In this document: one piece after another, positions 1-7,325 of the stretch
Numbering within the stretch: the first letter of the stretch is position 1
Layout: each line of letters starts with the position of its first letter
Assembly (NCBI GenBank): GCA_944363805.1
Contig: CALVVH010000037.1
Span: forward strand, 1-13,789
Length of the DNA: 13,789 nt
Reading direction: 5' to 3'
Source: an uncultured Bacilli bacterium
GTDB lineage: Bacteria > Bacillota_I > Bacilli_A > RF39 > UBA660
The notes under the pieces: generated by a model
The model's input: the letters and a program-made list of their open reading frames with translations, nothing else
Told to the model about the DNA's origin: nothing
Database searches by the model: none
Program-made: the position numbers and the translations under genes

Positions 1-58
1 CCCGGTGACATATTATATAACTTTGAGACATTTTCGCAAGTTAACACTTAAGACATTA

Positions 59-84
59 TCACAAATTAATCATAAATTTTGTGA
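59..84. repeat. Imperfect palindrome upstream of typA (possible operator)
   Basis: TCACAAA at 59-65 is the reverse complement of TTTGTGA at 78-84, separated by a 12-nt AT-rich spacer. It lies 18 bp upstream of the typA -35 box and has no T-tract, so it does not look like a terminator. Five copies of GACAT on the same strand (7, 27, 52, 104 and 114) lie around it. A regulator site is possible but unproven, and AT-rich DNA gives such palindromes by chance. Confidence 0.25.
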
Positions 85-101
85 AATTTAATGTATAGTG
101 G

Positions 102-130
102 TTGACATTTTTAGACATTTGTATTATCAT
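102..130 (+). promoter_or_regulatory. Sigma-A-type promoter of typA
   Basis: A perfect -35 box TTGACA (102-107) and a -10 box TATCAT (125-130) are separated by 17 bp. Transcription would start near 137, followed by the ribosome site AAGGGTGAG (145-153), 5 nt before the typA ATG. The leader would be only about 20 nt. Confidence 0.75.
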
Positions 131-158
131 CTATAAGTGCGAAAAAGGGTGAGTTTTT

Positions 159-1961
159 ATGGATAAAATAATAAATATTGCAGTTGTTGCCCATGTCGAT
201 GCTGGTAAATCGACATTAGTTGATGGGTTACTTCGGCAAAGTGGAGTTTTTAGAGATAATGAAGAATTGGTAGATTGTGTCATGGATAGTGGGGATCTGG
301 AAAAGGAAAGAGGTATTACTATCACTGCTAAAAACTGTGCTATCAAATATAAAGATTATAAAATTAATATTGTTGATACGCCAGGTCATGCTGATTTTTC
401 AAGTGAAATTGAAAGAATTATTAAAACTGTTGACACAGTTATTTTGTTAGTGGATTCAGCTGAAGGTCCTATGCCTCAGACGAGATTTGTTTTAAAAGAA
501 GCATTACAAAATAATTTAAATCCTATTCTTTTTATTAATAAGATTGATAAGAAAGATGAGAGGGCTACGGAAGTAGTTGATATGACATTTAATCTTTTTA
601 TGGAACTTGGAGCTACTGATGAACAACTTGATTTTCCAATTCTTTATGGTAGTGCTAGAAGTGGTTATGCGGTTTATAATATGGGTGATGTTGGTAAAGA
701 TTTAACACCTTTATTTGAAACTATTATCAATAATACTAAACCATTTGAAGGTAATGAATCTGACCCACTGCAAATGCAAATTAGTCAACTTGCTTATGAT
801 GACTATATAGGTAGACTAGGTATTGGAAGAATCAATAAAGGTAAAATAAGTGTTGGCGAAACAGTGGCTATTGCGAAAAATGATGGGACAACGGAATCAT
901 TTAAAGTAACTAAATTATTTGTCAATCAAGGAATTAAAAGAGTAGAAGTTAATACAGCATATTATGGAGATATTGTAACTGTTGCTGGTTGCGCTCATGT
1001 ATCTATTGGGGATACAATTTGCGATAAGAATCATATTGAACCATTACCTAAAATAGTTATAGAAGAACCAACACTTTCGATGAATTTCTTAGTAAATGAT
1101 TCTCCATTTGCTGGTCAAAGCGGGAAATATTTAACTAATAGACATTTAAAAGAAAGACTCGATAGAGAACTTGAAACAAATGTAGGTTTAAAAGTAGAAG
1201 TTTTGCCGGACTCTGATGGCTTTAAAGTAAGTGGTCGAGGGGAATTACACTTATCGATATTACTTGAAAATATGCGTAGAGAAGGATATGAATTATCGGT
1301 ATCGAAACCAGAAGTAATATTGAAAGAAGAAAATGGTCAAAAGTTAGAACCTTATGAAAAAGTAATAGTAAATGTACCAAATGAATATTCCGGAACAGTA
1401 ATCAATTCCTTAAATGAACGTAAGGGAACTATGCAAAGCGTTACACCAGGAGAAGTGGGATATACTCACTTAGAATATTTAGTGCCAACTCGAGGACTTA
1501 TTGGTTATCGGGGAGCGTTTATTACAGAAACTAAAGGTGAAGGAATAATGGTTCGTTCATTTGATTCATATGGTCCTTATGTTGGTTCAATTCAAGGAAG
1601 AAAAAATGGGGTATTGGTATCAATGGAAAATGGAACAACTTTTGGTTATTCATTATTTAATTTAAGTAGTAGAGGAACAATGATAGTTGATCCTGCAACA
1701 CCAGTTTATATTGGAATGATTATTGGTATTTGTAATAAAGAAGGCGATTTAAATGTTAATCCTTGTAAGAATAAAGAACTTACAAATACAAGAAGTGCCC
1801 ATGCTGATGAAGCAATCGTATTAAATAAAGCCAAGAAATTTACATTGGAAGAAGCTTTGGAATTTATTGAAAGTGATGAATATATTGAAATTACTCCAGA
1901 TGAAATAAGACTTAGAAAAAAATATTTAGATCCAAAAGAAAGATATCGTAGAAGTCATTAG
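159..1961 (+). CDS. typA: Translational GTPase TypA/BipA
   Basis: Ribosome-associated GTPase of the EF-G/LepA family, which binds the 70S ribosome and in other bacteria supports 50S assembly and growth under stress and cold. At 600 residues it has the usual family length. The G domain is complete: P-loop AHVDAGKST (residues 11-19), the switch I motif ending RGITIT (51-56), DTPGHADF (73-80) and NKID (127-130). The domain II beta-barrel, the EF-G-like domains and the TypA-specific C-terminal domain follow, with typical stretches such as GRGELHLSILLENMRREG and VPTRGLIGYRG. The start is supported by AAGGGTGAG 5 nt upstream. It is a single-gene transcription unit, with its own promoter upstream and a terminator hairpin overlapping its last codons. 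No damaged motif is visible. Confidence 0.97.
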   Translation: MDKIINIAVVAHVDAGKSTLVDGLLRQSGVFRDNEELVDCVMDSGDLEKERGITITAKNCAIKYKDYKINIVDTPGHADFSSEIERIIKTVDTVILLVDSAEGPMPQTRFVLKEALQNNLNPILFINKIDKKDERATEVVDMTFNLFMELGATDEQLDFPILYGSARSGYAVYNMGDVGKDLTPLFETIINNTKPFEGNESDPLQMQISQLAYDDYIGRLGIGRINKGKISVGETVAIAKNDGTTESFKVTKLFVNQGIKRVEVNTAYYGDIVTVAGCAHVSIGDTICDKNHIEPLPKIVIEEPTLSMNFLVNDSPFAGQSGKYLTNRHLKERLDRELETNVGLKVEVLPDSDGFKVSGRGELHLSILLENMRREGYELSVSKPEVILKEENGQKLEPYEKVIVNVPNEYSGTVINSLNERKGTMQSVTPGEVGYTHLEYLVPTRGLIGYRGAFITETKGEGIMVRSFDSYGPYVGSIQGRKNGVLVSMENGTTFGYSLFNLSSRGTMIVDPATPVYIGMIIGICNKEGDLNVNPCKNKELTNTRSAHADEAIVLNKAKKFTLEEALEFIESDEYIEITPDEIRLRKKYLDPKERYRRSH

Positions 1962-1977
1962 TAATTAATGGCTTTTT
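1952..1977 (+). terminator. Intrinsic terminator of typA, overlapping its stop codon
   Basis: The stem AAGTCATTA (1952-1960) pairs over 9 bp with TAATGGCTT (1966-1974), with one G-T wobble and loop GTAAT. The final bases of the 3' arm run into TTTTT (1973-1977). The TAG stop of typA (1959-1961) lies inside the hairpin. Confidence 0.7.
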
Positions 1978-1992
1978 ATATTGTTTTAATTA

Positions 1993-2001
1993 TGTTAAAA
2001 T
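1993..2001 (+). promoter_or_regulatory. Extended -10 promoter for the GT-C-like gene
   Basis: TGT-TAAAAT fits an extended -10 element (TGN plus a -10 hexamer). The -35 region 17 bp upstream (TTTTTA, 1973-1978) is poor. The ribosome site begins only about 5 nt downstream, so the predicted RNA start would lie at or inside it; the real start may be shifted. Confidence 0.4.
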
Positions 2002-2017
2002 GATTAGGGTAGTGGAT

Positions 2018-3451
2018 ATGAAAAAGAAGTATTTTATAATAGCAAGTATTATTATTGTAGTTTTGTGTATATGTTTATGTGCTCCAGGTTTGCAAAATGA
2101 TACATTTTATACAATCAAAATTGGAGATTATATCGTTCATAATGGTATCGATATGCAGGATCACTTTTCTTTTCATAATTTACCTTATACTTATCCGCAC
2201 TGGTTATATGATTGTCTCGTTTATTTTATATATTTTATCGGGGGATTTACTGGTTTATACATATTTAATATCATTTGTTATATTGCTTTGATATGCTTAA
2301 TTTTTTACTTTAATTATAAGAATAACTCGAGTAAGTTTTTATGTTTAATTTTTAGTGTCTTGAGTATTTTTATGCTCAGTACTTTTATTGCTACACGAGC
2401 ACAAGTTATGAGTTATATTATATTTGTATTGGAATATATTTTTATTACTAATTATTTAAAAAAGCCTAATAAATGGTATTTGATAGGATTAGTTGTTTTG
2501 TCAGCACTTTTATGTAATATGCATGTGGCAGTATGGCCTTTTTATTTCTTGGTGTTTTTACCATTTTTGGTGGAAAAAGTAATTGCTAAGGTTATTAAAA
2601 GAAAGAAGATAGGACATATTGAAATAAATGATTATTCCCATGTTAAATATCTTTTTCTGGTTATGATTATAGCTATTATTCCGGGATTTTTAACTCCGAT
2701 TGGGGATACACCATTTACTTATTTGTTAAAGACAATGCAAGGAAGTAGTCAGGAATACATATTAGAACATATGCAACCGGGGTTATTAGAAATGCTTATT
2801 TTAGGAATATATAGTTTGGTACTATTTATTTTGACGATGTTAGGAAAAATTAAACTTCATCAATTATTTTTAGTATTGGGATTAACTATTATGGCTTTTA
2901 CATCAAATAGACATATGGCTTTATATACAATTTTTATATTTCCAATAATGGGAGTATTACTAGGCAATATATTAGATAATTGTAATATTGATGTAGATAA
3001 GTATTTATTTAAGTATATTTTATCTAATAAGGGAATAGTTGTAATGGGGATATGTTTAGTAGTTATGTTAGGGGTATATATATGTAGTGATAAAGAATAT
3101 ATTGCTAAAGATTTTTATCCAGTTGATGCTACTAAATTTATCAAAGAAAATTTAGATTATAAAAATATAAGACTTTTAAACGAATATAGTTATGGCAGTT
3201 ACTTGATTTTTAATGATATTAAAGTTTATATTGATTCGAGAGCTGATTTGTATACTAAAGAATTTAATGGAACGAAAGATATTTTTATGGAATCGACTGC
3301 TCCGACTTATGGTAAGATTGCCAAGGATTATGAAGTTACTCATATTATTTGTGAAAAAGGAAAAATTTTATATAATTATGCTAGCAGTTCAGAGAATTTT
3401 CATTTAATATATGAAGATGATTATTTTGCAGTATATGCTAAAAATGAGTAA
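2018..3451 (+). CDS. GT-C-like polytopic membrane protein with C-terminal extracytoplasmic domain
   Basis: Integral membrane protein with roughly ten hydrophobic segments, related by pattern to the GT-C superfamily (glycosyltransferases that use lipid-linked sugars). The first external loop carries the characteristic shape DTFYTIKIGDYIVHNG...DHFSFHN...YPHWLYD, comparable to the DxWxHLxxGxxI...DPFS...W..HEWL pattern of many uncharacterised bacterial proteins. After the last membrane span comes an external domain of about 115 residues with YPVDATKFIKEN, NEYSYGSYLIF and VYIDSRADLYTKEF, also typical of that group. I chose ATG 2018 because AGGGTAG (2006-2012) is well placed for it; the in-frame ATG at 2000, adding six residues, has no ribosome site. 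The product has 477 residues. Donor, acceptor and activity cannot be read from the sequence; a role in surface glycans is inferred from family and neighbours. Confidence 0.75.
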   Translation: MKKKYFIIASIIIVVLCICLCAPGLQNDTFYTIKIGDYIVHNGIDMQDHFSFHNLPYTYPHWLYDCLVYFIYFIGGFTGLYIFNIICYIALICLIFYFNYKNNSSKFLCLIFSVLSIFMLSTFIATRAQVMSYIIFVLEYIFITNYLKKPNKWYLIGLVVLSALLCNMHVAVWPFYFLVFLPFLVEKVIAKVIKRKKIGHIEINDYSHVKYLFLVMIIAIIPGFLTPIGDTPFTYLLKTMQGSSQEYILEHMQPGLLEMLILGIYSLVLFILTMLGKIKLHQLFLVLGLTIMAFTSNRHMALYTIFIFPIMGVLLGNILDNCNIDVDKYLFKYILSNKGIVVMGICLVVMLGVYICSDKEYIAKDFYPVDATKFIKENLDYKNIRLLNEYSYGSYLIFNDIKVYIDSRADLYTKEFNGTKDIFMESTAPTYGKIAKDYEVTHIICEKGKILYNYASSSENFHLIYEDDYFAVYAKNE

Positions 3452-3461
3452 TATTTTTATA

Positions 3462-3490
3462 TTTACGATTTAGGGTTTATGTGTTAGAAT
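3462..3490 (+). promoter_or_regulatory. Promoter of the first TasA-like gene
   Basis: TTTACG (3462-3467), 17 bp, then TAGAAT (3485-3490), preceded by TGT so that the -10 is of the extended type. The ribosome site AGGTGAG follows at 3497-3503, giving a very short leader. Confidence 0.55.
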
Positions 3491-3509
3491 TATACTAGGT
3501 GAGACAATT

Positions 3510-4652
3510 GTGAAGAAGTTAGATTTTGAGAAAATGACAAAATTTATTAAGAGTAGAAATTTCTTTATAGCTGTTTGCGTCTTTGTTTTAACTATTTCGA
3601 CGATAGGATTTTCTTATGCGTCTTTTTTTACAGTTAAGACTAACTCGAATAATCAGACAGTGACGACTGGTACTTTGGCGGTTTCTTATGGGGAGGAGTC
3701 TTCAGCAATTCAAAAGAATAATTTGACAGGCATTAGTGATGCTGAGGGGTTGGCACAAAGTGAAGCAAGTTTGATTTACATTCAAAATACGGGATCACTC
3801 GATGCAACATTTACTTTGAATGTCGGTTATGATATGGAAAATTTTTTGGCAAGAAGTAGCTATAAAGAAAGTGATATGTTGACACCACTCGATTATATTA
3901 AAATTGCTGTGTATGAGTATAATGGTATTAATGATGAAACTTTAGTAGTGGGACCAATTACGGTTGCGGATTTACCAATTTATTCAGTAAATAATAGTGA
4001 TCCTAGATATAATCGATATTCGATATTATTTGATGTAGTAGGAAGTACAACATCGGGTAATGCAACAAAGACTTACCGGGTTAAAACTTGGCTTTCGGAT
4101 AAAGCGATAGCTGCAGCAAGTTATTCTTATTTTTATATCGATACCCAAATTGTTGCTGAAGTAGAAAATGCCGAAATGAACTATAATTTTAGTGGAGTAC
4201 TTACAGATACAGAAGGAAATAATTTAAGTAATGCAACTATTTCTTTACAAAATGGGTCTTTAATTAGTACAACTGATGAAAGTGGAGTGTTTAGTTTAAA
4301 TGGAATATATCCTGGGACATATAATGTCGATATTACTTATAATGATGTAATATATAGTGGTAATTTGACTGTGGTTGAAGGTAGTAGCAATAACTTAAGT
4401 AGTTTGGGGACAAATTTTGTACCTGCAGAAAACGAAACTATATATGATATTGCTAATAAATATAAAACAACTTTGAGTAAAATTGTTAGTACCAATAATT
4501 TGAATACATATGCTAGTGCTGCGGATTTGACGATGGGATTGACATATAATTTACAACCGACGTATCAGTTTACAGGAGGGGCTGAGGCGAATGTTACTGG
4601 TTTTAACATTGTAATCGATACGACGAATAGAACTTATACCATGAGTTTTTAG
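3510..4652 (+). CDS. TasA/camelysin-like exported protein with CnaB-like and LysM-like regions
   Basis: Predicted exported or surface protein of 380 residues starting at GTG, set by AGGTGAG 6 nt upstream. The N-terminus is a SipW-type signal peptide: basic residues, a hydrophobic core (about 18-35) and a probable cut near SYA-SFF (about residue 38). It is followed by NQTVTTGTLAVSY, the entry to the TasA/camelysin beta-sandwich found in matrix-fibre proteins. Residues about 90-225 are the beta-rich body. Residues about 225-295 resemble a carboxypeptidase-regulatory/CnaB-type fold (GVLTDTEGNNLSNATISLQN, then DESGVFSLNGIYPGTYNVDI). Residues about 305-350 resemble a LysM peptidoglycan-binding repeat (ENETIYDIANKYKTTLSKIV, then NNL). 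The only cysteine is in the signal peptide. No sipW-type peptidase gene lies in the window. A wall-bound anchor or assembly partner for the next gene's product is inference. Signal peptide fairly sure; LysM assignment tentative. Confidence 0.75.
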   Translation: MKKLDFEKMTKFIKSRNFFIAVCVFVLTISTIGFSYASFFTVKTNSNNQTVTTGTLAVSYGEESSAIQKNNLTGISDAEGLAQSEASLIYIQNTGSLDATFTLNVGYDMENFLARSSYKESDMLTPLDYIKIAVYEYNGINDETLVVGPITVADLPIYSVNNSDPRYNRYSILFDVVGSTTSGNATKTYRVKTWLSDKAIAAASYSYFYIDTQIVAEVENAEMNYNFSGVLTDTEGNNLSNATISLQNGSLISTTDESGVFSLNGIYPGTYNVDITYNDVIYSGNLTVVEGSSNNLSSLGTNFVPAENETIYDIANKYKTTLSKIVSTNNLNTYASAADLTMGLTYNLQPTYQFTGGAEANVTGFNIVIDTTNRTYTMSF

Positions 4653-4680
4653 AAAAGTGATAAAAAAGTGAAGAAAAGAG

Positions 4681-4709
4681 TTGATTTTAAACTTTTTTTT
4701 TGCTAATAT
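4681..4709 (+). promoter_or_regulatory. Strong promoter of the second TasA-like gene
   Basis: TTGATT (4681-4686), 17 bp, TAATAT (4704-4709), preceded by TGC, giving an extended -10. The gap between the two genes is only 78 bp, yet the second gene has its own promoter and the ribosome site GAGGAGG (4717-4723), 7 nt before its ATG. Confidence 0.65.
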
Positions 4710-4730
4710 TAAAATAGAGGAGGAAAAAGA

Positions 4731-5576
4731 ATGGAAAATAGAAAAAATACGATTCTATTGACAGTAATCGCAGTAGCAACTTTATTAGTTGCAGTTGTTG
4801 GTGCAACATTTGCATACTTTACAGCACAAGGAGGTGGAACGGCATCTACTAATATTAAAGTAGAAACATCTACTTCATCAAATTCAAGTTTTGAAGTTGG
4901 AGCTGAACTTTTATTACAAGTTAACCAAGTTAATTTAGCTGAAGGAATGGCTGGTCACGTATCTACTACTGATAGAAATGGCGATGGTACACCAGATCCT
5001 AATGAAAATGGTCAAGTAAGTAAAGTTAATTGGACTCCAAGTACTGCTGCTGAAGATGCTGATGATTTGAGTTTCTGTTATACAGTTGATTTAATTGTAA
5101 AAACTAATGAATTTGAATACATCGATGAAACTGTTAGAAATACTGCTCAAGCTGCTGGAACTACTATTGATGCAAGTTTCGATAATACACCAGAATTATT
5201 GTTTACTATTTCTAAACAAGCTGCTGGAGCACCATCAGCTACTGAAATAACTGGTAGTGGAATTACTGGTTTAACTTATGTTACTGTTGATACTACAAAG
5301 ACTGGAACAAGACCTGAAGTAAGTGGTTGGGATATTACGGAAGCAGCTGCTTCGACATATAATATTCCTGGTACTTTTACTGCTGGTAGCGTAAAGGTTC
5401 ATCAAATCGTTGGTACTGCTGGACAATTATCAACTGACACTTGGACTGCAAATGTAACAATGGTTAACCTATCAGTTGACCAACAACACAACACTGATGC
5501 AGAATTCAATGGTACATTGAAATTTACTGCTGTTAGTTGTACAGATGGATCACCATTAAATCCAGAAGAACCTTAA
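4731..5576 (+). CDS. Abundant TasA-like exported protein with SipW-type signal peptide
   Basis: Exported protein of 281 residues whose signal peptide (core about 8-27, ending VVGATFAYFTA) is of the SipW-dependent type used by TasA and camelysin. The mature part is beta-rich, low in Lys and Arg, and very rich in Thr, Ala and Ser. Residues 81-89 read DRNGDGTPD, a DxNxDGxxD calcium-loop-like motif. The mature chain has just two cysteines (C116 in SFCYTV and C270 in AVSCTDG), which could form a disulfide. High expression is suggested by an extended -10 promoter, the near-perfect site GAGGAGG at 7 nt spacing, and strong use of GCT, ACT, GGT and GAA codons unlike the preceding gene. A terminator follows directly. 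It is a good candidate for a major surface or fibre subunit, with the larger upstream paralogue as accessory; that role is inferred from family and context. Confidence 0.8.
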   Translation: MENRKNTILLTVIAVATLLVAVVGATFAYFTAQGGGTASTNIKVETSTSSNSSFEVGAELLLQVNQVNLAEGMAGHVSTTDRNGDGTPDPNENGQVSKVNWTPSTAAEDADDLSFCYTVDLIVKTNEFEYIDETVRNTAQAAGTTIDASFDNTPELLFTISKQAAGAPSATEITGSGITGLTYVTVDTTKTGTRPEVSGWDITEAAASTYNIPGTFTAGSVKVHQIVGTAGQLSTDTWTANVTMVNLSVDQQHNTDAEFNGTLKFTAVSCTDGSPLNPEEP

Positions 5577-5595
5577 TAGTTGGAATTAAGTATGT

Positions 5596-5624
5596 AAACT
5601 GTCAATTAGTTTGGCAGTTTTTTT
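5596..5624 (+). terminator. Intrinsic terminator after the TasA-like pair
   Basis: AAACTGTCAA (5596-5605) pairs with TTGGCAGTTT (5611-5620) over 10 bp with one G-T wobble and a 5-nt loop. The arm runs into a T-tract (5618-5624). It separates the exported-protein genes from the transporter operon. Confidence 0.85.
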
Positions 5625-5656
5625 CTTTTGCTCTTTTTTTTATGCCATTTTCATTG

Positions 5657-5662
5657 TACAAT
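5657..5662 (+). promoter_or_regulatory. Possible -10 box of the ZIP-SDR-patatin operon
   Basis: TACAAT lies 15 nt before the start codon, and the ribosome site GGTGG (5669-5673) falls between. No good -35 exists at 16-18 bp; the nearest candidate, TTGCTC (5628-5633), is 23 bp away. A promoter is expected here because a terminator lies just upstream. Confidence 0.35.
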
Positions 5663-5677
5663 ATTCTTGGTGGTTAT

Positions 5678-6397
5678 ATGAGTGCGTTATTACTAACTTT
5701 GGGAAGTGGTTTATTTTTTTTAGTAGGTATTATTATTTACCGATTTGTCAAACATAAAAATGAGCTTACAAATGGAGCAATGGCTTGTGCATTGGTCGTA
5801 ATATTTGGTTTGATTATTTTGGATTTGTTGCCAGAAATTATGGAGATTAATGCCTGGTATTTGTGGATATTTGTGGCTTTAGGATTAAGTTTACTTTTAT
5901 TCGTCGATAGACTTGTGCCACATCATTATCATGAACACCATGAACATGATGAAGAAACTAAAGGACATCAAGACCATATAAGACATATTAGTTTTATTAC
6001 GATAATTGCTTTATTGTTACACAATATGATTGAAGGAATGGCTTTATATAGCGTTGCTAGCAATAATTTACAAAGTGGTTTAATGATGTGTTTAGGTATT
6101 GGGTTACATAATTTGCCATTTGGTTTTCAAATAGCAAATTATAGCAATAAAACATCAAATAAGCTAGCGGTAGTATTGTTGATATTGTCAGGACTTATTG
6201 GTGGTTTAATCATCTATTTATTTGGTAATATTAGTGAATTTGTAACTGGAATAATAGTTGCTCTTACATTGGGAATGCTTCTTTATATATTACTTTTTGA
6301 ATTATTGGGAGAAGTTATTAGTAATATAAAGCAAAAGGCAACAATTTGTGGTATAATTATAGGGATTCTAATATTAATATTTATTAACTTGATATAA
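5678..6397 (+). CDS. ZIP-family-like metal ion transporter with altered TM5 motif
   Basis: Membrane protein of 239 residues with about eight helices, the ZIP (zinc/iron permease) layout, which moves divalent metal into the cytoplasm in characterised members. A histidine-rich loop (residues 82-103, HHYHEHHEHDEE... then HQDHIRH) lies between helices 3 and 4, as usual. Helix 4 has HNMIEG (H115, N116, E119), close to the family HNFPEG. Helix 5 has HNLPFG (H144-G149) where the family has HNIPEG, so the metal-bridging glutamate is a phenylalanine (F148). Helix 7 keeps an acidic residue, E208. I chose ATG 5678 because GGTGG sits 4 nt upstream; longer in-frame starts would read back through the terminator into the preceding gene. 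It is followed after 16 bp by the SDR gene. The family is fairly certain; transport competence and metal are unknown. Confidence 0.8.
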   Translation: MSALLLTLGSGLFFLVGIIIYRFVKHKNELTNGAMACALVVIFGLIILDLLPEIMEINAWYLWIFVALGLSLLLFVDRLVPHHYHEHHEHDEETKGHQDHIRHISFITIIALLLHNMIEGMALYSVASNNLQSGLMMCLGIGLHNLPFGFQIANYSNKTSNKLAVVLLILSGLIGGLIIYLFGNISEFVTGIIVALTLGMLLYILLFELLGEVISNIKQKATICGIIIGILILIFINLI

Positions 6398-6413
6398 GAA
6401 GGGAAGATGGCTT

Positions 6414-7325
6414 ATGAAAAAAGTATTAGTAACTGGGGCCGCAGGTAGTATTGGTGTTCATGTTATTAAATATTTACTAGCGGAAGGTAAATATGAAGTC
6501 ACGGCTTTGGATTTAAAAAATAAGACAGTATTTAAAAATCTTAGAAGATTTAAGAAAAGAATTAATATATTATATGGTGATGTTGGAGATAGAGTATTAG
6601 TTGAGGCTCTAATCAAAGACCATGATATTGTCATTCATTTGGCATCAGCTTTGCCTCCACTTGCAGATATGAAAAAGGGGCTAGCGGAAATAGTTGATTA
6701 TGATGGTTGTGAAAACATCATTCGAGCAATCAGTTATTATAACCCGAAGTGCCATTTATTTTATGCATCGACGACGAGTATGTATAAGATGCATGAAAAT
6801 CCGACGGTTAGGTCACATATAGAACTTGATGAATACGATTATTTTTCTATGGCAAAATATAAGACAGAACAATTAATTAAAGATAAGTTGAAAAATTATA
6901 CAATTTATCGTATTCCATTAGTTTTGAACAATCCACTCAAAGACCATTTTATGTATCATGTTAATAAGAATAGTGTTGTAGGAGTAATAACTAAGGAAGA
7001 TGCAGCATATGCATTTGTCAAAGGAATTAAGTATTTGGATAAATTGAATCGGAAGACTTTTAATGTTATGGGAGAAGAAACTATAGCTTATAAAGAATTA
7101 ATAAATAAGTTATTAGAAATAGATGGGTTAAGTTTTAAGTATGTTTTTAGTAGATTGTTTTTAGAGAAAAATTATTATAGTCCAGTTTGTGCTGATGGAG
7201 ATGAACTTAACAATTTGATTGGTTATCGCAACGACTCTTTGACGGAATACTTCAATCGAATGCGAAGTAGAGCAAAGAAAAGAAAGGTAGCTAGATTTTT
7301 AGCTAAACCATTCATTAGAAAATGA
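6414..7325 (+). CDS. NAD(P)-binding SDR/epimerase-like protein lacking the usual catalytic Tyr
   Basis: Extended SDR-type (NAD-dependent epimerase/dehydratase) protein of 303 residues. The Rossmann start is clear: VLVTGAAGSIG (residues 4-14), with an acidic residue ending the second strand (ALDLKNK), then GDVGD (55-59) and DIVIHLASALPP (71-82). STTSMY (119-124) is in the Ser/Thr position. The YxxxK motif appears as F144-S-M-A-K148: the lysine is present but a phenylalanine occupies the tyrosine position, with Y143 one residue earlier. The C-terminal 30 residues are strongly basic (RMRSRAKKRKVARFLAKPFIRK), unusual for this family. The ribosome site GAAGGGAAG lies upstream of ATG 6414. It sits between the ZIP-like gene and the patatin-like gene, overlapping the latter by four bases (ATGA), so the two are probably translationally coupled. 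Substrate unknown; it may act as an NAD(P)-binding sensor rather than an enzyme. Confidence 0.75.
   Translation: MKKVLVTGAAGSIGVHVIKYLLAEGKYEVTALDLKNKTVFKNLRRFKKRINILYGDVGDRVLVEALIKDHDIVIHLASALPPLADMKKGLAEIVDYDGCENIIRAISYYNPKCHLFYASTTSMYKMHENPTVRSHIELDEYDYFSMAKYKTEQLIKDKLKNYTIYRIPLVLNNPLKDHFMYHVNKNSVVGVITKEDAAYAFVKGIKYLDKLNRKTFNVMGEETIAYKELINKLLEIDGLSFKYVFSRLFLEKNYYSPVCADGDELNNLIGYRNDSLTEYFNRMRSRAKKRKVARFLAKPFIRK

Noticed and set aside
2000..2017. Earlier ATG for the GT-C-like gene
   Set aside because: No Shine-Dalgarno before it and it overlaps the probable -10 box; AGGGTAG points to ATG 2018.
4653..4700. Possible terminator between the two TasA-like genes (T9 run at 4693-4701)
   Set aside because: Only a 4-bp imperfect stem can be drawn before the T run, and the T run lies inside the promoter spacer of the second gene.
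5537..5677. Longer N-terminus for the ZIP-like protein
   Set aside because: It would start inside the TasA-like gene and cross the terminator, without a ribosome site; ATG 5678 has GGTGG just upstream and begins at the first helix.
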